This document shows positions 10,660 to 20,235 of a stretch of DNA of 64,000 nucleotides, in pieces. The notes below the pieces were generated by a model. It did no database searches and was not told the DNA's origin. It saw only the letters and a program-made list of their open reading frames with translations. Position numbers and translations under genes: made by a program. Source of the stretch: Gautieria morchelliformis (taxonomy: Eukaryota > Basidiomycota > Agaricomycetes > Gomphales > Gomphaceae); the NCBI GenBank assembly GCA_015179125.1, contig WHVA01000472.1, positions 24,763 to 88,762 on the forward strand, written 5' to 3'. Numbering within the stretch: position 1 is the stretch's first letter; each line of letters begins with the position of its first letter.

Positions 10660-11450
10660 GTAGCATAACACTCACCAGAATGGGGGAGCAATAGCCAGGT
10701 AGGATGGGCAGTAGTTACAGGACCAAAGTCAACTGCAAAGAGCCTAAAAAATGCCAAAAAAAGTGAAAATATAAGAAATAAAAACATAACAAAAATGAAG
10801 AAAGGCAGATACAGTAGCATAAAACTGACCTGCAATGGTAGACAGGAGGGAGGCAGTGAGAGGAGAAACCTGGGGTGAAAAAAGGTCAAAAAAAGCGAAA
10901 ATAAAATGAAGAAATAACAATAATAAAAAAAGGCCAAAAAAGCGAAAATTAATGGAAAAGAAGACACACCAGGGGCAGGGAAGGCAGCCAGGAATGGATG
11001 GAGGCAAGGAGAGGTGAAAAAAAGTCAAAAAAAGCGAAAATAAATGAAGAAATACCAATAATAAAAAAAGGCCAAAAAAGCGAAAATTAATGGAAAAGAA
11101 GACACACCAGGGGCAGGGACAGCAGCCAGGAATGGATGGAGGCAAGGAGAGGAGAAACCTGGGGTGAAAAAAAGTCAAAAAAAGCGAAAATAAATGAAGA
11201 AATAACAATAATAAAAAAAGGCCAAAAAAGCGAAAATTAATGGAAAAGAAGACACACCAGGGGCAGGGACGGCAGCCAGGAATGGATGGAGGCAAGGAGA
11301 GGAGAAACCTGGGGTGAAAAAAAGTCAAAAAAAGCGAAAATAAATGAAGAAATAACAATAATAAAAAAAGGCCAAAAAAGCGAAAATTAATGGAAAAGAA
11401 GACACACCAGGGCCAGGGATGACAGCCAGGAATGGATGGAGGCAAGGAGA
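10660..11450 (-). repeat. 150-bp tandem array with exon/intron-like units, Helitron B leader
   Basis: The motif AATGGATGGA recurs at about 10993, 11131, 11281 and 11431, giving 150-bp units plus shorter diverged ones. On the - strand each unit has an acceptor-like CACCCCAG, a 51-nt exon-like segment, a GTGTGT donor and an AT-rich part with TTTTCGCTTTTTTGGCC. That last core also occurs in the 144-bp array of Helitron D, so the two arrays are related. The 150-bp period keeps a long hydrophobic frame open. I do not regard it as a protein. Confidence 0.8.
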
Positions 11451-11637
11451 GACAGGCAGGAGGCAGAGACAGCCCGTAGCAGACACAGAGGAGGCCAGTA
11501 GCAGACAGAGAGAGAGCAGGCTGCGCAGCTAGGAACGGCGCTCGCGGCTGCGCCGCTCGCGTTCAAACTCAGCAAATTACGTAACATTATTACGTAAAAC
11601 ACCCACAACCACCCTTCCAGCAACTTTATACTATAGA

Positions 11638-11963
11638 CTAGGTGGATACCCGGGCTTCGCGCGGGGGTGCAAGTCAAACGCCTCGGTAAGGTCAAACACC
11701 TCGGTAAGGTCAAACACATCAGCAAGGTCAAACACCTTGGGTAAATCAAACTTGGGATAAGTCAAACACATTCGGATAAGAAAATTTCTTTCAGATAAGT
11801 AAAACACATCTTATTGATTGAAGGTAGGTAATGTTATGACCATGCTGCTCGACCAACTCTGGTACCTCCATGCCTCCTCTGGCTCTATTCCGCAACGTCC
11901 ACACTTTGACCTTTTGATCCCCTTGTTCTTTACTATTCACATACTTCCCCTTTTGACACTATT
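11638..11963 (-). mobile_element. Helitron C, 3' end fragment
   Basis: Read on the - strand, this segment contains the TTTGACCTTACCGAGG-type short repeats, the GC-rich hairpin and TATCCACCTAG, ending at 11638. It is the same terminus as Helitron A at 3640-3799. The recognisable match runs to about 11830. I see nothing definite in 11830-11963. The fragment is cut off by the Ty3 LTR at 11964. Confidence 0.75.
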
Positions 11964-12412
11964 TGTAAGGGCAACCCTGGCTAGTCGTGGAGATAACACT
12001 ACCACACAACTGACAAGGGGAAATCCAAAGTATGTATAAATGAACAGAGCATACAAGAGAGGGGTTTCTCACCTGACAAGGGGAAATCCAAAGAGAAAAG
12101 TCTAAGGACCCCCAATGTCAGCGAGCCCGTATTATACTACGCTGCGCAGCCAGGGACAACGCTTGGCACCCGCCATCAACCCTGCATCCCCCTGACCCTT
12201 GATCGACCCTTGATGCCAGTCGCTTGATTTCCGACACTGTTCCTGGGCGGAAGTCGGAAATTGGAGTGGAACTGGCAAGGCGAACGGAACTGGTGGAAGT
12301 TCTCCCAGAAGCGGAATCGTTCCCGAAAGCGGATGCGGAGATGGAATCGGAACCGGAAGCGGAGTCGGAAATGGAGTCGGAACTGGGAATGGAAAACAGG
12401 GTGTCCCCTGAC
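11964..12412 (-). repeat. 3' LTR of Ty3 copy 1
   Basis: A 449-bp TG...CA repeat. Relative to the 480-bp LTRs at 17689 and 62007 it lacks about 14 bp around the sequence CACCTATTATGCGA and an 18-bp segment near the CA end. Loss of the first segment removes the stop codon used by the pol frame in full-length LTRs. The polypurine tract lies just inside, at about 12413-12425. Confidence 0.9.
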
Positions 12413-15400
12413 ATCACCCCCCCTCTAGCGTGCTGCGTCCTCGAAGCATGGGACACAAGGGATTGAAATGCCAGCGAGCGGATTCGGCGAGGGGCACCTG
12501 GATGTGTCCTGTAGAACTCCCGGAGTTTGTCAGGAGCGGAAACATATTGCTCCGGGACCCACGAATTCTCCTCGTACCCATACCCTTCCCATTTCACGAG
12601 GAATTGGAGTCGTCCTCGCACAAACCGGCTGTCCAGGATCCGTTCTACCACGTAGTGCTCTTCCCCATCTACAATTTCTGGCGGAGGTGGCGGATGAGCC
12701 TTCCGACGTGGAATTGGGTCCTCAAGCATAGGGAGTAACTTCACCACGTTAAAGACGGGGTGGAGGCGGGACATGGACATCGGAAGTCGGAGGCGGTATG
12801 CATTCCGTCCAACCCTCCGTGTCACTGTGAAGGGCCCAAGGTAGCGGTGGGCAAGCTTCTGCGAAGGGCGTGTGGTGCGGATGTCACTTGCATCTAGGTA
12901 CACCTTGTCTCCAACTTGGTACTCTGGGGCAGGAACCCGGCGTCGGTTGTAGTACCTTGCCATGTCATCCTTGGCCTTCGCAAGGGCCGACTTGGCTTCC
13001 GAAAGGGTGGAGTCCATGCGGTCTCGGAACTCATTGACCGTCTCGAGTCGGGAGTCAGCCTGGCGTGGTTCGAAGCCCATCCGCGGGTGTCGTCCGGAGT
13101 CAAGCATGAAGGGAGTCTGTTGCGTGGCGGAATGGACATGGTTGTTGTATTGGAATTCCGCCAGCGGAAGTAACTCATCCCAGTCATCCTGCCTCTCATT
13201 GACAAAGAGGCGGAGATATTGCTCCAACTCCTGATTGACCCGTTCCGTCTGTCCGTCACCCTGCGGATGGTACGCTGTGGTGGTAGCCAGCTTTATGCCG
13301 AGCAGGCGGTAGAGCTCCCGAGTCAGTTCTGCGACAAACTGCGGACCTCGGTCGGAAACGACTTGCTTCGGGAGCCCATGCAACTTCCAGACATGTGCAA
13401 GGAACAGGCGGGCCGCTCCAAGGGCTGTGATCGTCGTGTGCGTCGGAATGAAGTGGGACACCTTGCTCACCGAATCCACGACGTTCATGATCGCGTCGTA
13501 GCCATGAGACTCTGGGAGTTCAACGATGAAGTCGACACTGATGGTGTCCCAGCGGGATTCGGGAATCGGGAGCGGAACAAGTTCTCCGACGGGCGGACGT
13601 CGTTGCGCTTTGGTTCGGAGACAAAGGTCACACGTCTTCACGTACTGTCCGATGTAGCGGGACATCTGAGGCCACCAGTAATTCCGAGCCACTAACTCCA
13701 GGGTCTTCCACCTGCCAGCATGCCCAGCGACCCGTGTGTCATGGTGCTGGGACACGATGCGACGGCGGAGGTCCGCCCCACCCGGAACATAGACCTTGCC
13801 TCTGAAGTGGAGCAGTCCATCACGTTCCGACCATTCCGCTGCCCGTACAGACCGTGAGTGCCCCTTCCGGAGTTCCTCCACTGCCTTCACCACCGACTCC
13901 TCCTTCTCTCCATTCCGGTACTGCCTCCGGATATCCCGGAGCATTTCCGCTTCCGCCCTAACTGCAGTTACTCCTTCTAGGGCACGGATTGCAAAGAGAC
14001 TTGGGCGGAGCAGTGTCATATCCGCGTTGTCTCCACTTCCGCTTCCGTGATCCGCGCGGCGGGATAGGGCATCGGGCTTGCCCATGGTGCGGCCGGGGCG
14101 GTGGTGGAGCATGAAGTCAAACCGGGACAGGTGTAGGGACCACCGTGCTTGTCGTCGGTTCAGCTTCTTAGCCGTGCGGAAATACTCGAGGTTCTTGTGG
14201 TCTGTCCAGATCTCAAAAGGGCATAGAGCACCCTCGAGGAAGTGTCGCCACTCCTCCAGCGCTCGGATGATTGCCAGCATCTCCTTGTCATGGATCTCAT
14301 AGTTCCGCTCGACCGGACTAAGGCTCTTAGAGAAGAAGGCAATCGGATGCCACCCCCCACCATCTTCCGATGACTGCTGTGACAAGACCGCTCCGGTAGC
14401 TGCGTCGGAAGAATCCGCCTCGACTCGATAAGGGCGAGAGTCATAGGGAAAGATCAGGACCGGGGCGGAAGTGATCAGCTCCTTGAGTTTGTCAAAGGAA
14501 GTCTGTTCCGGCTCTCCCCACCGCCATCCAACCTCCTTCTTGGTGAGGTCGAAGAGGGCACGGGCGTGGCAGGAGAAGTCCTTGATGAACCGCCGGTAGA
14601 AATTGACAAACCCAATGAAGGACTGGACCTCCTTCTTGTTTCGCGGCACGGGCCAATCCGATACACCGGAAACTTTGACTGGGTCCATTTCCACCTTTCC
14701 TTCCGACACAATCACCCCAAGATACTCTATCCGCGTCCGCTCAAATTCGCACTTTTCCGGCTTGAGACACAGGTTGTACTCCCGGAGCCGTTCCAGCACT
14801 CTCCGCACGACTTCCCGATGTTCGGACATTGTTTTCGTGAAAATGAGGATGTCATCGAGGTAGACGCAGACAACCCCTTCTGCTATCATGTCACGGAAAA
14901 TGTCATTCATCATCGTCTGGAATGTGGCGGGACTGTTGGTGAGGCCAAAGAACATGACCTGTGGCTCAAAGAGTCCTCGATTGGTGCGGAATGCGGCCTT
15001 CCACTCGTCTCCCTCCCGGATCTGGACATTGTTGAAGCCCCAGCGGACATCCAGCTTAGTGAAGTACCTCGCCCTGCGGAGTTGTGTGATCAGTTTGGAA
15101 ATGAGTGGAATGGGGTACCGGTTCTTGATCGTGATCGCATTCAAGGCCCGGTAGTCCTGCACAAGTCTGAGCGAGCCATCCTTCTTCTTGATGAAGAACA
15201 CCGGAGATGCCATGGGTGACTTGGAGGGGCGGATCCTCCCTGTACGGAGGTTTTCCGCAAGGAACGCATCGAGCTCTACCTGCTCCTTGGGTGACAGCGG
15301 GTAGACCTTGCAGTTGGTGGGCTTTGACCCAGGCTCCAACTCGATGGCGTGGTCCCACAGCTTCCGTGGAGGCAGGGTATCAAACGACTCCTTGGAAAAG

Positions 15401-16329
15401 ACGTCCTCGAACTCTCGCAGGTACTCCGGAATTTCCGCCTCTACTCTATCATGCCTCTTGGAGGCTTCAGCAAGGCGTTGCGAAATATTTCCGGTGGCGC
15501 GGATGTGTTCCGCTTCCGGCGGAAGGTTTACGTACAGCAAGCGCTCCCCTTCCGCCAGAATGTCTTCCGGGCCGAGTCGGATGACGTCGGAATCGGAATC
15601 GGAATCGGAAGTGGGATCCGGTTCAAATTCCGCTTCCGAGTCTTCTTCTGCAAGCAGTGGATGGGGGCCAGAACGACATGTCTGTATGAGCCGTTCGGTC
15701 TTCCGCTGCTCCTGGCGCTCCTTCCGCAGTTCCGACCTGCACATGTGACACTTGGCTGGACAGCGACTCATCAGTACCTTCCGAGTCTGCCAATTGATCT
15801 CCGGGTTGTGCTCCTGAAGCCAGGTAAACCCGAGGATGATGTCCTGCTTCCCCAGGCTGGTGACTGCAAAGGAAGTGCGTTCTGAGTGTCCATCGTAGCG
15901 GAGAATTGTGTCTACTATCTCCGTGATGGACCCTGCCTCATTGGGGCTTCCGTCCACATTGAACACCGGGATTGCACGTTGCAACTTCCGCGTGGTCAGT
16001 CGGTTCCGTTCCACATAGTCCCGGTCCATAAACTGACCAGTGGCCCCGCAATCGACAAGGGCGGGTCCAGATTTGACTTCCGCCGTATCTGTCGTCTGGA
16101 TCTCTACCTTAATGACTAGTGACTTGGGGCCAGGGGTGGCAGCAACAACATAGCGCTTCGGAAGGCGTCTCTCCCAAGGGCGGATGCGGGATGGATGGGG
16201 TGTCAGATTTGGTTTTTGTGTGACTTTATCCGGTGGGTCTGTACGAAGTGAGGGGAGTGGGGGCTTTTCATTCTCTACTTCAAGACAGGCAAACCGGTTA
16301 TGTACAGGCAGCAGGGGCACACATCTCAC
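12118..16329 (-). CDS. Ty3 pol polyprotein with chromodomain, copy 1
   Basis: A long uninterrupted frame of 1403 codons. In order it shows: an aspartic protease with LVDCGATG (about residue 93, Cys replacing the usual Ser of DSG), reverse transcriptase with VYLDDILIF, RNase H with VEADSSDAATGAVLS, an integrase HHCC zinc module (HHDTRVAGHAGRW ... CDLCLRTK), a DDE core (SVDFIVELP, VSDRGPQFV, HPQGDGQTERVNQE) and a C-terminal chromodomain (VERILDSRFVRGRLQFLVKW). The frame then continues about 98 codons into the 3' LTR as a Ser/Asp-rich tail. The N-terminus overlaps the end of gag in the -1 frame (GTG at 16329, gag stop at 16326-16328). It is therefore probably made as a Gag-Pol fusion or by reinitiation. 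No classic slippery heptamer is visible here. It looks intact. Confidence 0.93.
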   Translation of the reverse strand: MRCVPLLPVHNRFACLEVENEKPPLPSLRTDPPDKVTQKPNLTPHPSRIRPWERRLPKRYVVAATPGPKSLVIKVEIQTTDTAEVKSGPALVDCGATGQFMDRDYVERNRLTTRKLQRAIPVFNVDGSPNEAGSITEIVDTILRYDGHSERTSFAVTSLGKQDIILGFTWLQEHNPEINWQTRKVLMSRCPAKCHMCRSELRKERQEQRKTERLIQTCRSGPHPLLAEEDSEAEFEPDPTSDSDSDSDVIRLGPEDILAEGERLLYVNLPPEAEHIRATGNISQRLAEASKRHDRVEAEIPEYLREFEDVFSKESFDTLPPRKLWDHAIELEPGSKPTNCKVYPLSPKEQVELDAFLAENLRTGRIRPSKSPMASPVFFIKKKDGSLRLVQDYRALNAITIKNRYPIPLISKLITQLRRARYFTKLDVRWGFNNVQIREGDEWKAAFRTNRGLFEPQVMFFGLTNSPATFQTMMNDIFRDMIAEGVVCVYLDDILIFTKTMSEHREVVRRVLERLREYNLCLKPEKCEFERTRIEYLGVIVSEGKVEMDPVKVSGVSDWPVPRNKKEVQSFIGFVNFYRRFIKDFSCHARALFDLTKKEVGWRWGEPEQTSFDKLKELITSAPVLIFPYDSRPYRVEADSSDAATGAVLSQQSSEDGGGWHPIAFFSKSLSPVERNYEIHDKEMLAIIRALEEWRHFLEGALCPFEIWTDHKNLEYFRTAKKLNRRQARWSLHLSRFDFMLHHRPGRTMGKPDALSRRADHGSGSGDNADMTLLRPSLFAIRALEGVTAVRAEAEMLRDIRRQYRNGEKEESVVKAVEELRKGHSRSVRAAEWSERDGLLHFRGKVYVPGGADLRRRIVSQHHDTRVAGHAGRWKTLELVARNYWWPQMSRYIGQYVKTCDLCLRTKAQRRPPVGELVPLPIPESRWDTISVDFIVELPESHGYDAIMNVVDSVSKVSHFIPTHTTITALGAARLFLAHVWKLHGLPKQVVSDRGPQFVAELTRELYRLLGIKLATTTAYHPQGDGQTERVNQELEQYLRLFVNERQDDWDELLPLAEFQYNNHVHSATQQTPFMLDSGRHPRMGFEPRQADSRLETVNEFRDRMDSTLSEAKSALAKAKDDMARYYNRRRVPAPEYQVGDKVYLDASDIRTTRPSQKLAHRYLGPFTVTRRVGRNAYRLRLPMSMSRLHPVFNVVKLLPMLEDPIPRRKAHPPPPPEIVDGEEHYVVERILDSRFVRGRLQFLVKWEGYGYEENSWVPEQYVSAPDKLREFYRTHPGAPRRIRSLAFQSLVSHASRTQHARGGVMSGDTLFSIPSSDSISDSASGSDSISASAFGNDSASGRTSTSSVRLASSTPISDFRPGTVSEIKRLASRVDQGSGGCRVDGGCQALSLAAQRSIIRAR

Positions 16330-17501
16330 CCGCTGCGTGTCACAAAATCCGACGCATCTTCCGCTTCCGGTAGACCATGTTCCGCATTTTCGGAAAGTTC
16401 TTCCGCAGTGGGCACTCCGTTTATGTCTGCAAGTGCGAGGAACTCTGGAAGGATCTCGAGTTTCTCCTCTGTGGTCATAAGCCGGATATCAAAGGCTTGG
16501 GGGCACTCGCGAGCATAGTGGCCTGGTTGTCGGCAGCGGAAGCAGGTGATAGTTCCGTGGCCTTTTCCGCGCATGCGGTCCACATCCATCGGGGCAGGGC
16601 CACTCTTCGAGGGAGGAGGGCTATGGTTCCTAATAGGAGCAGGCGGAGCAAGCATCGGAAATAATTTCCGTGTGGGAATGAATGCGCTTCCGGGTTTTGG
16701 CACAGGTGGAGTAGGACGAGCGGAACTGCGTGTCGTGTTCCGACTCGTCTCCACGAAGGCCTCATTTGCGTCCCTGTTCCGAGAAACCTTCTGTGCGGCT
16801 TGGTACCACCCTTCCGGGTCATCAAAATCCGGAGCTCCATCCCCAAGCAGCGCAACTTGGTTCTGGAGCGTCGGATCAAGTCCTCGTCGGAATTTGATGA
16901 CGATCGTCTTGTCGTCGTCATATTCCGCAAGGTCGATGAGCTCCTGGAAGCGATCGATGTAGTCATCGACCGGATCTTTGGCCTGGTACCAGCTCGTCCC
17001 CTCGAGCTTTGTAAGGGCTGTGAGCTGCTCGTTTTTCGGGCAGAACTGGTCGGAAAATGTTTTCTCGAACGCGTCCCAGTCCCGGAAGTAGTTCCCCTTG
17101 CCCTTTGCTTCATGTCGGATCACCTTGTTTGCAAAACGGGCTGCGCGGTCCGATTTGAAAAAGGACAATGTCCAGTGAATCCGAGCCTGGTCGTTCGGAA
17201 AGAGGTCTCCGACAATTGCGAAGTAGATGCTGCATGTGTTGAAGAATGCGCGTCCCTTCTCCCGATCTCCGTCAAAGTCCGCCGGAGTTGCGGGTTTGAC
17301 CTTCGCTAACTTCGCGGACATCCTTTTTTCCGCTAGTTCCGCTTTTCCGAAATCCGGATCATCCAGCATTTCATTTCCACCACCTTGTGGAATATCTAAC
17401 TTAGCCAAAATCGCTTGTAAGGCTGTTTCAATCGCGTCGGTCTTCATCCGGTTCCGCGTCAATTCCTCCTCCATATTCCGAAGACGATCGTCCGGATCCA
17501 T
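16326..17501 (-). CDS. Ty3 gag, copy 1
   Basis: The capsid/nucleocapsid precursor. I chose the ATG at 17501 (MDPDDRLRNMEEELTRNRM). The open frame extends further upstream through the leader without a clear ATG. The middle part holds a retrotransposon Gag domain (TPADFDGDREKGRAFFNTC ... DWDAFEKTFSDQF). The C-terminal zinc knuckle is CFRCRQPGHYAREC. The product is about 391 residues and shares almost all residues with the copy at 62674-63849. Its stop overlaps the pol frame by a few bases. Confidence 0.9.
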   Translation of the reverse strand: MDPDDRLRNMEEELTRNRMKTDAIETALQAILAKLDIPQGGGNEMLDDPDFGKAELAEKRMSAKLAKVKPATPADFDGDREKGRAFFNTCSIYFAIVGDLFPNDQARIHWTLSFFKSDRAARFANKVIRHEAKGKGNYFRDWDAFEKTFSDQFCPKNEQLTALTKLEGTSWYQAKDPVDDYIDRFQELIDLAEYDDDKTIVIKFRRGLDPTLQNQVALLGDGAPDFDDPEGWYQAAQKVSRNRDANEAFVETSRNTTRSSARPTPPVPKPGSAFIPTRKLFPMLAPPAPIRNHSPPPSKSGPAPMDVDRMRGKGHGTITCFRCRQPGHYARECPQAFDIRLMTTEEKLEILPEFLALADINGVPTAEELSENAEHGLPEAEDASDFVTRSG

Positions 17502-17676
17502 GTTGGAAGGAGAAATATGGGACGGGATTTCCGGGGTTGGGAGCTCGACGTAAGAAGAGGGGCTGTCGTACACTGTATGTGCGGAAGAGGTTGCGATCTC
17601 TGAGTCGCTGTCTCCGATTCCGAACGCACCTATGGCGAATGCAACGTGCAGTACGACCGCCGGTCCTCTAGGGGAG

Positions 17677-17686
17677 AGACTTTTCT
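17677..17686 (-). promoter_or_regulatory. Putative self-priming site of Ty3 copy 1
   Basis: On the - strand, two bases after the 5' LTR, the internal region starts with AGAAAAGTCT. This is the exact reverse complement of AGACTTTTCT inside the LTR (17819-17828 in + coordinates). That LTR site lies about 33 nt downstream of a TATAATA box, where transcription would start. In Tf1-type elements the 5' end of the RNA folds back and primes from exactly such a site. No tRNA-like primer site starting TGG is seen. Confidence 0.6.
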
Positions 17687-17688
17687 GC

Positions 17689-18168
17689 TGTAAGGGCAAC
17701 CCTGGCTAGTCGTGGAGATCACACTACCACACAACTGACAAGGGGAAATCCAAAGTATGTATAAATGAACAGAGCATACAAGAGAAGGGGTTCTCACCTG
17801 ACAAGGGGAAATCCAAAGAGAAAAGTCTAAGGACCCCCAATGTCAGCGAGCCCGTATTATACTACGCTGCGCAGCCAGGGACAACACTTGGCACCCGCCA
17901 TCAACCCTGCATCCCCCTGACCCTTGATCGACCCTTGATGCTACCTATTATGCGAGTCGCTTGATTTCCGACACTGTTCCGGGGCGGAAGTCGGAAATTG
18001 GAGTGGAACTGGCAAGGCGAACGGAACTGGTGGAAGTGCTCCCAGAAGCGGAATCGTTCCCGAAAGCGGATGCGGAGATGGAATCGGAACCGGAACCGGA
18101 GTCGGAAATGGAGTCGGAACTGGGTGTGGTGTCGGAACTGGAAATGGAAAACAGGGTGTCCCCTGACA
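17689..18168 (-). repeat. 5' LTR of Ty3 copy 1
   Basis: A 480-bp TG...CA repeat that differs from the LTR at 62007-62486 by only a few bases. Its outer edge directly abuts truncated copia coding sequence at 18169. In element orientation it contains a Ser/Asp codon-like region rich in TTCCG, a TATAATA box, the AGACTTTTCT start region, and two copies of GGATTTCCCCTTGTCAG. Confidence 0.9.
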
Positions 18169-20002
18169 GGCACCGCTCGAGGGGGAGCACTCACCGCGCG
18201 AGCATGTGCCGGACCCGATCACATCTACCCCACAGACGTCATCACCCCAGACAACGCCCGTCCCTGATCCACCTGAACAAGCGTCAGCTCCAGAGATCCG
18301 ACGGAGCGCGCGTATCACTCAGAGACCGGATTACCGGAAACTGAATAATTCAGGACGCACCGAGCAGGTTTACATAACGAAAGAAATCGTCACTGAACCT
18401 GAGAATTACAGAGCGGCGGTATCACGTGATGATGCGCCGATCTGGGAGAAAGCGATGGAAATTGAGATGGACCAACACAAGACATTAGGAACATGGGAAT
18501 TAACAGAACTACCACCCGGACGAGTAGCTATCGGTTGCCGATGGGTATACGCTGTCAAAACACAACCGGACGGACAATTCGATAAGGCTAAAGCAAGGGT
18601 TGTGGCTCAAGGATTCACACAGAGGCCAGGGATGGATTACTACGAGATAACCTCACCCGTGGTCAAATTCGATTCACTACGTGTTCTATTAGCGATCGCA
18701 AACACACTCGATTGGGAAATCGAAATGATGGATGTCAAAGGCGCCTACCTCAATTCAACCATAGATGAGGAGATCTACATGCGCCAGCCCGACGGTTTTG
18801 ATGATGGATCTGGATGCGTTCTAAGAATATACAGAGCGCTCTACGGACTCAAGCAATCGGGGCGAGCTTGGCATCAGTGCTTACGCAAATTACTACTTGA
18901 TCTCGGCTTCCATCAAAGTACAGCCGATGAATGCGTCTACATCAGACAAGATAAGGATTCAATCGAAGTCATATCAGTATATGTGGACGACTTTGGACTA
19001 TTTGCTGACTCCAAGGGAGGGATGATTAAGCTCAAGGGGGAGCTTCATGGAAAATTCCCCTTAACGGATTTAGGAGAAATGAAGAAAATCTTGGGAATTA
19101 GAGTTGAGAGGAATAGGGATGAGGGAACACTGATCATGTCTCAAGGACATTACATCGACATCATACTCGATCGATTCAACATGACAACGGCACATTCGGT
19201 ATCTACACCTCTGCATAAAATGATCAAACTCACGACACCCATGGACTCGACAGGTCCAACTGCCGAAGTACCCTATGCTAAGGCGATCGGATCACTCATG
19301 TATGCAGCACTCAGCACGCGACCTGATTTGGCTTTTGCCGTACAACATCTGAGCCAATTCACTACTACTTACGGAACCGAGCACTGGACGGCGATCAAGC
19401 ACGCGCTCAGGTACCTCAAGGGGTCACGTGACGACGGCATAATCTTCCGACGAGACGCTGGTCTCGACCTCGAAATATTTGTCAACTCGGATTATGCTAA
19501 TAGAAACGACGCACTATCTATTAGTGGCTATGTAGCTATACTAGGAGGGGGAGCTATCGCATGGAGCTCGAAGAAGCAGCGAACGATCGCGCTATCTACC
19601 ACGGAGGCCGAATACATGGCACTTACCGAGGGCGCCAAGCAATTAATCTGGCTGAGGCGTTTTATCGAAGAACTTGGAATCGATCAAACCCAGCCCACGT
19701 CACTTCGATCAGACAATCTAGGCGCCATTACACTATCGCATGACGCAACGTATCATGCGCGTACCAAGCACATCAATGTCGCATATCATTTCATCCGTGA
19801 GAAAGTGGTCTCTCACGAGGCATCACTTACATACGTACCGACGAAGGAGAACATAGCGGACATATTTACAAAGGGATTGGATTTACATCAACACAGGTAT
19901 CTATTAGGGAAATTAGGATTTTACCGAAGGGACTTCTCGCTGAGGGGGAGTGTTAGTAATCGGGACGATGACACCGCCAAGGCAGAGCCGGCACGCACTT
20001 AG
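18169..20002 (+). pseudogene. Ty1/copia pol fragment (integrase tail, reverse transcriptase, RNase H), 5' truncated
   Basis: The frame is open from the Ty3 LTR edge and encodes the linker after integrase (RRSARITQRPDY), a copia reverse transcriptase (KARVVAQGFTQRPGMDYYE, DVKGAYLNSTIDEEIYMRQP, YGLKQSGRAWH, catalytic YVDDFG) and RNase H ending ENIADIFTKGL. Gag, protease and the integrase core are missing on the left, where the Ty3 element sits. The remaining frame is intact for about 600 codons and runs 17 codons into the copia LTR. It cannot transpose alone. Confidence 0.92.
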
Positions 20003-20235
20003 CCGGAGGTTCGAGATCGCTCTCGATCCCCGGGTTGCTGGTACACCGGCACCGCATCGGCACAGCAGCTCGAAGAGATTGGTAATACAATGGACATCAT
20101 ATTTTGTATATAAGGCAGAACGATCTACTTGAGATTGTAGTATAACAGATTATTATATCTCCTTCGTTCCACAGCCATAAATATTAATACGTGAGTAAAA
20201 GAGTGAACACGGTAGATAGATATCTCACCTCAACA
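19941..20235 (+). repeat. copia polypurine tract and 3' LTR
   Basis: TGAGGGGGAG (19941-19950) is a polypurine tract directly followed by TGTTAG, the LTR start at 19951. The LTR appears to end CTCAACA at 20235, giving 285 bp with TGTT...AACA ends. A TATATAAGG box lies near 20106. The right border is inferred from the terminal bases only, since the partner LTR is not in the window. Confidence 0.75.

Larger units (their letters stand above)
4818..11637 (-). mobile_element. Helitron B, apparently complete autonomous element
   Basis: On the - strand it starts TCTATAG at 11637 and ends CTAG at 4818, followed by T (complement of 4817). Just before the end there is an imperfect hairpin at about 4829-4848 (ACCC...GGGT around TGC-GAA-GCA). 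Between the ends lie a 1.8-kb leader with tandem repeats and one uninterrupted RepHel gene. All parts of an autonomous Helitron are therefore visible in 6.8 kb. At the 5' end the neighbouring base is not the expected host A. It is the CTAG of another Helitron 3' end (11638-11641). Confidence 0.82.
11964..18168 (-). mobile_element. Ty3/gypsy chromodomain retrotransposon, copy 1, full length
   Basis: The order on the - strand is 5' LTR (17689-18168), gag, pol, polypurine tract (about 12413-12425) and 3' LTR (11964-12412). Protease, reverse transcriptase, RNase H, integrase and a chromodomain occur in that order, which places it with the chromoviruses. The 5-bp flanks differ (CTATT on the left, GGCAC on the right), so no target-site duplication remains. 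The two LTRs differ by two indels (449 versus 480 bp). Both points suggest recombination after insertion, or a chimera of two copies. A second copy starts at 62007. Confidence 0.93.

Noticed and set aside
10744-11445. 233-codon Leu/Phe-rich frame on the - strand
   Set aside because: The same effect from a 150-bp tandem repeat in the Helitron leader.
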